From HGM10836 sp964430375 (GTDB lineage: Bacteria > Bacillota_I > Bacilli_A > RF39 > UBA660): a stretch of 23,418 bases of DNA. The stretch's first letter is position 1, and each line of letters opens with the position of its first letter. The notes under the pieces are model-generated. The model saw only the letters and a program-made list of their open reading frames with translations, did no database searches and was not told the DNA's origin. The DNA lies in assembly GCA_964430375.1 (NCBI GenBank), contig CAYSEZ010000008.1, positions 1 to 23,418 of the forward strand, read 5' to 3'. Positions 22,642 to 23,418 of the stretch are shown here, piece after piece. The position numbers were made by a program, and so were the translations under genes.

Positions 22642-22662
22642 GGCCTTTTGTTATGGTAGAAT
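22634..22662 (+). promoter_or_regulatory. strong sigma-A promoter of the ankyrin gene
   Basis: TTGACA (22634-22639), 17 bases, then TAGAAT (22657-22662): a consensus -35, consensus spacing and a one-mismatch -10. Transcription would start near 22669, next to the 8-bp palindrome TCACGTGA (22672-22679). Confidence 0.85.
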
Positions 22663-22699
22663 ATTTAACTGTCACGTGAAAAAAGAGGTGTAGTAAAAA

Positions 22700-23389
22700 A
22701 TGTTTTATGATGAAAAAAGCGCGATAGAAGCTTGTGAAGAAAATCCGACGATGATTTTTGATCTTATTAATGAAGGTCACGAAGAACTTGTTGATGAGAT
22801 TCTCACTAAAAAGATAGTAAGTATTAATGAGACTAATTCTAATGGTGATGATGTTTTAATGTATTTACTAAAAAAAGGTATGAATGAATTAGTATTTAAG
22901 TATATGAAAAAGAAAGATTGGAATGTAAATCATCAAAATAATGATGGGGATACATTTGCTCATATATTAGTAACAAAGAAGTATTTAGATGTTATGGATA
23001 TTATTAAGCAAATACTTAAGAATAATGATTTTATGCCTAATATAAGAAATAAAAAGGGTGAAACAATATTAGATAAGTCAATTAATAATAATTATATTTA
23101 TACAACAGTTAAAATACTTGAGGATGAAAGATTTAATAATATTGACTTGGTATCATTTAAGAATTTATATGAAAATTATATAAGAAATGATAGTTATGGT
23201 AAGTATTCTAAAATGAATAATTTAGAGATTATTATAGATAGTTTATCTTTAAAAGAGTTATTACCTAAATTAGAAAAACTTGTAGATTTTATTAGAGAGA
23301 ATTTAGATGATATTATGAAGTCTTTTGAAAAGAATCAAACTAAAGTTCTTGATGATTTAATATATGGAGTAATTAATGAAAATGCATAG
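22700..23389 (+). CDS. ankyrin-repeat protein, 229 residues
   Basis: The central part shows ankyrin repeats, 33-residue helix-turn-helix units that bind other proteins. There are units beginning near residues 44 (NETNSNGDDVLMYLLKKG), 75 (NHQNNDGDTFAHILV) and 114 (NIRNKKGETILDKSI), each followed by a second helix; the N-terminal 40 residues may be a capping repeat. The last 70 residues are helical and charged, with a possible coiled coil (about 185-225). There is no signal peptide or membrane helix, so it is cytosolic. AGAGGTG lies nine bases before the ATG. The gene has its own strong promoter with an operator-like palindrome and follows the pseudo-kinase gene. Its partner is unknown. Confidence 0.85.
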   Translation: MFYDEKSAIEACEENPTMIFDLINEGHEELVDEILTKKIVSINETNSNGDDVLMYLLKKGMNELVFKYMKKKDWNVNHQNNDGDTFAHILVTKKYLDVMDIIKQILKNNDFMPNIRNKKGETILDKSINNNYIYTTVKILEDERFNNIDLVSFKNLYENYIRNDSYGKYSKMNNLEIIIDSLSLKELLPKLEKLVDFIRENLDDIMKSFEKNQTKVLDDLIYGVINENA

Positions 23390-23409
23390 AAATATGTGTT
23401 TTTTTATGA

Positions 23410-23415
23410 TATAAT
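23410..23415 (+). promoter_or_regulatory. possible -10 box at the window edge
   Basis: TATAAT lies a few bases before the end of the window, after a T-rich stretch, perhaps for a gene beyond the edge. No -35 is convincing. Confidence 0.3.
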
Positions 23416-23418
23416 ATT

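Noticed and set aside
1..23418. Mycoplasma-type genetic code (TGA as Trp)
   Set aside because: TGA is the natural end of ftsX, uvrA and the PBP, and Trp is written TGG in conserved motifs such as WSHY, GRWGN and LWWGH.

Overview
The window comes from a low-GC bacterium with an intact Gram-positive-type toolkit. The base composition is very AT-rich by eye. TTG and GTG starts appear beside strong GAGG/AGGTG ribosome binding sites, promoters resemble sigma-A sites with TATAAT boxes, and a T-box riboswitch precedes a tRNA synthetase gene. A class A penicillin-binding protein and an FtsEX/peptidoglycan hydrolase operon mean the cell has a wall. TGA ends several genes (ftsX, uvrA, the PBP), so the standard bacterial code 11 is used, not the Mycoplasma code. 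The best guess, by inference, is an uncultured gut-type Bacillota of the Bacilli/Erysipelotrichia/RF39-like kind.

Layout. At 29-1348 (+) an unknown gene is followed by a PduL-type phosphotransacylase. A leftward unit at 3487-1351 holds the class A PBP and an overlapping 53-residue ORF. Rightward again, 3630-6680 carries ftsE, ftsX, a secreted coiled-coil M23 hydrolase and a 37-residue membrane peptide, ending at a hairpin terminator. A leftward, broken DUF1016/YhcG-type nuclease gene lies at 7574-6701. The tight operon uvrA-lgt-trxB plus a 34-residue membrane peptide runs from 7760 to 12390. A valine T-box (about 12413-12610) then controls an HD-domain hydrolase gene and valS, closed by a clean terminator at 15898-15927.

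The right third (15928-23389) is less ordinary. It has a 511-residue protein with a C-terminal SEC-C zinc motif, a 300-residue protein I do not recognise, a stand-alone acyl-adenylate/CoA-ligase type enzyme, a seven-helix membrane protein built like a hybrid sensor kinase but lacking almost every catalytic residue, and an ankyrin-repeat protein. The ankyrin gene has a near-consensus promoter whose -35 box sits inside a perfect 18-bp palindrome.

The left two thirds are mainly housekeeping: wall synthesis and remodelling, DNA repair, lipoprotein maturation, redox and translation. The most original signals are the catalytically dead hybrid kinase, the operator-like palindrome next to it, the small-protein ORFs absent from standard ORF calls, and the broken nuclease gene with its out-of-place GC-rich palindrome. 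I found no CRISPR array, rRNA, tRNA or insertion sequence.
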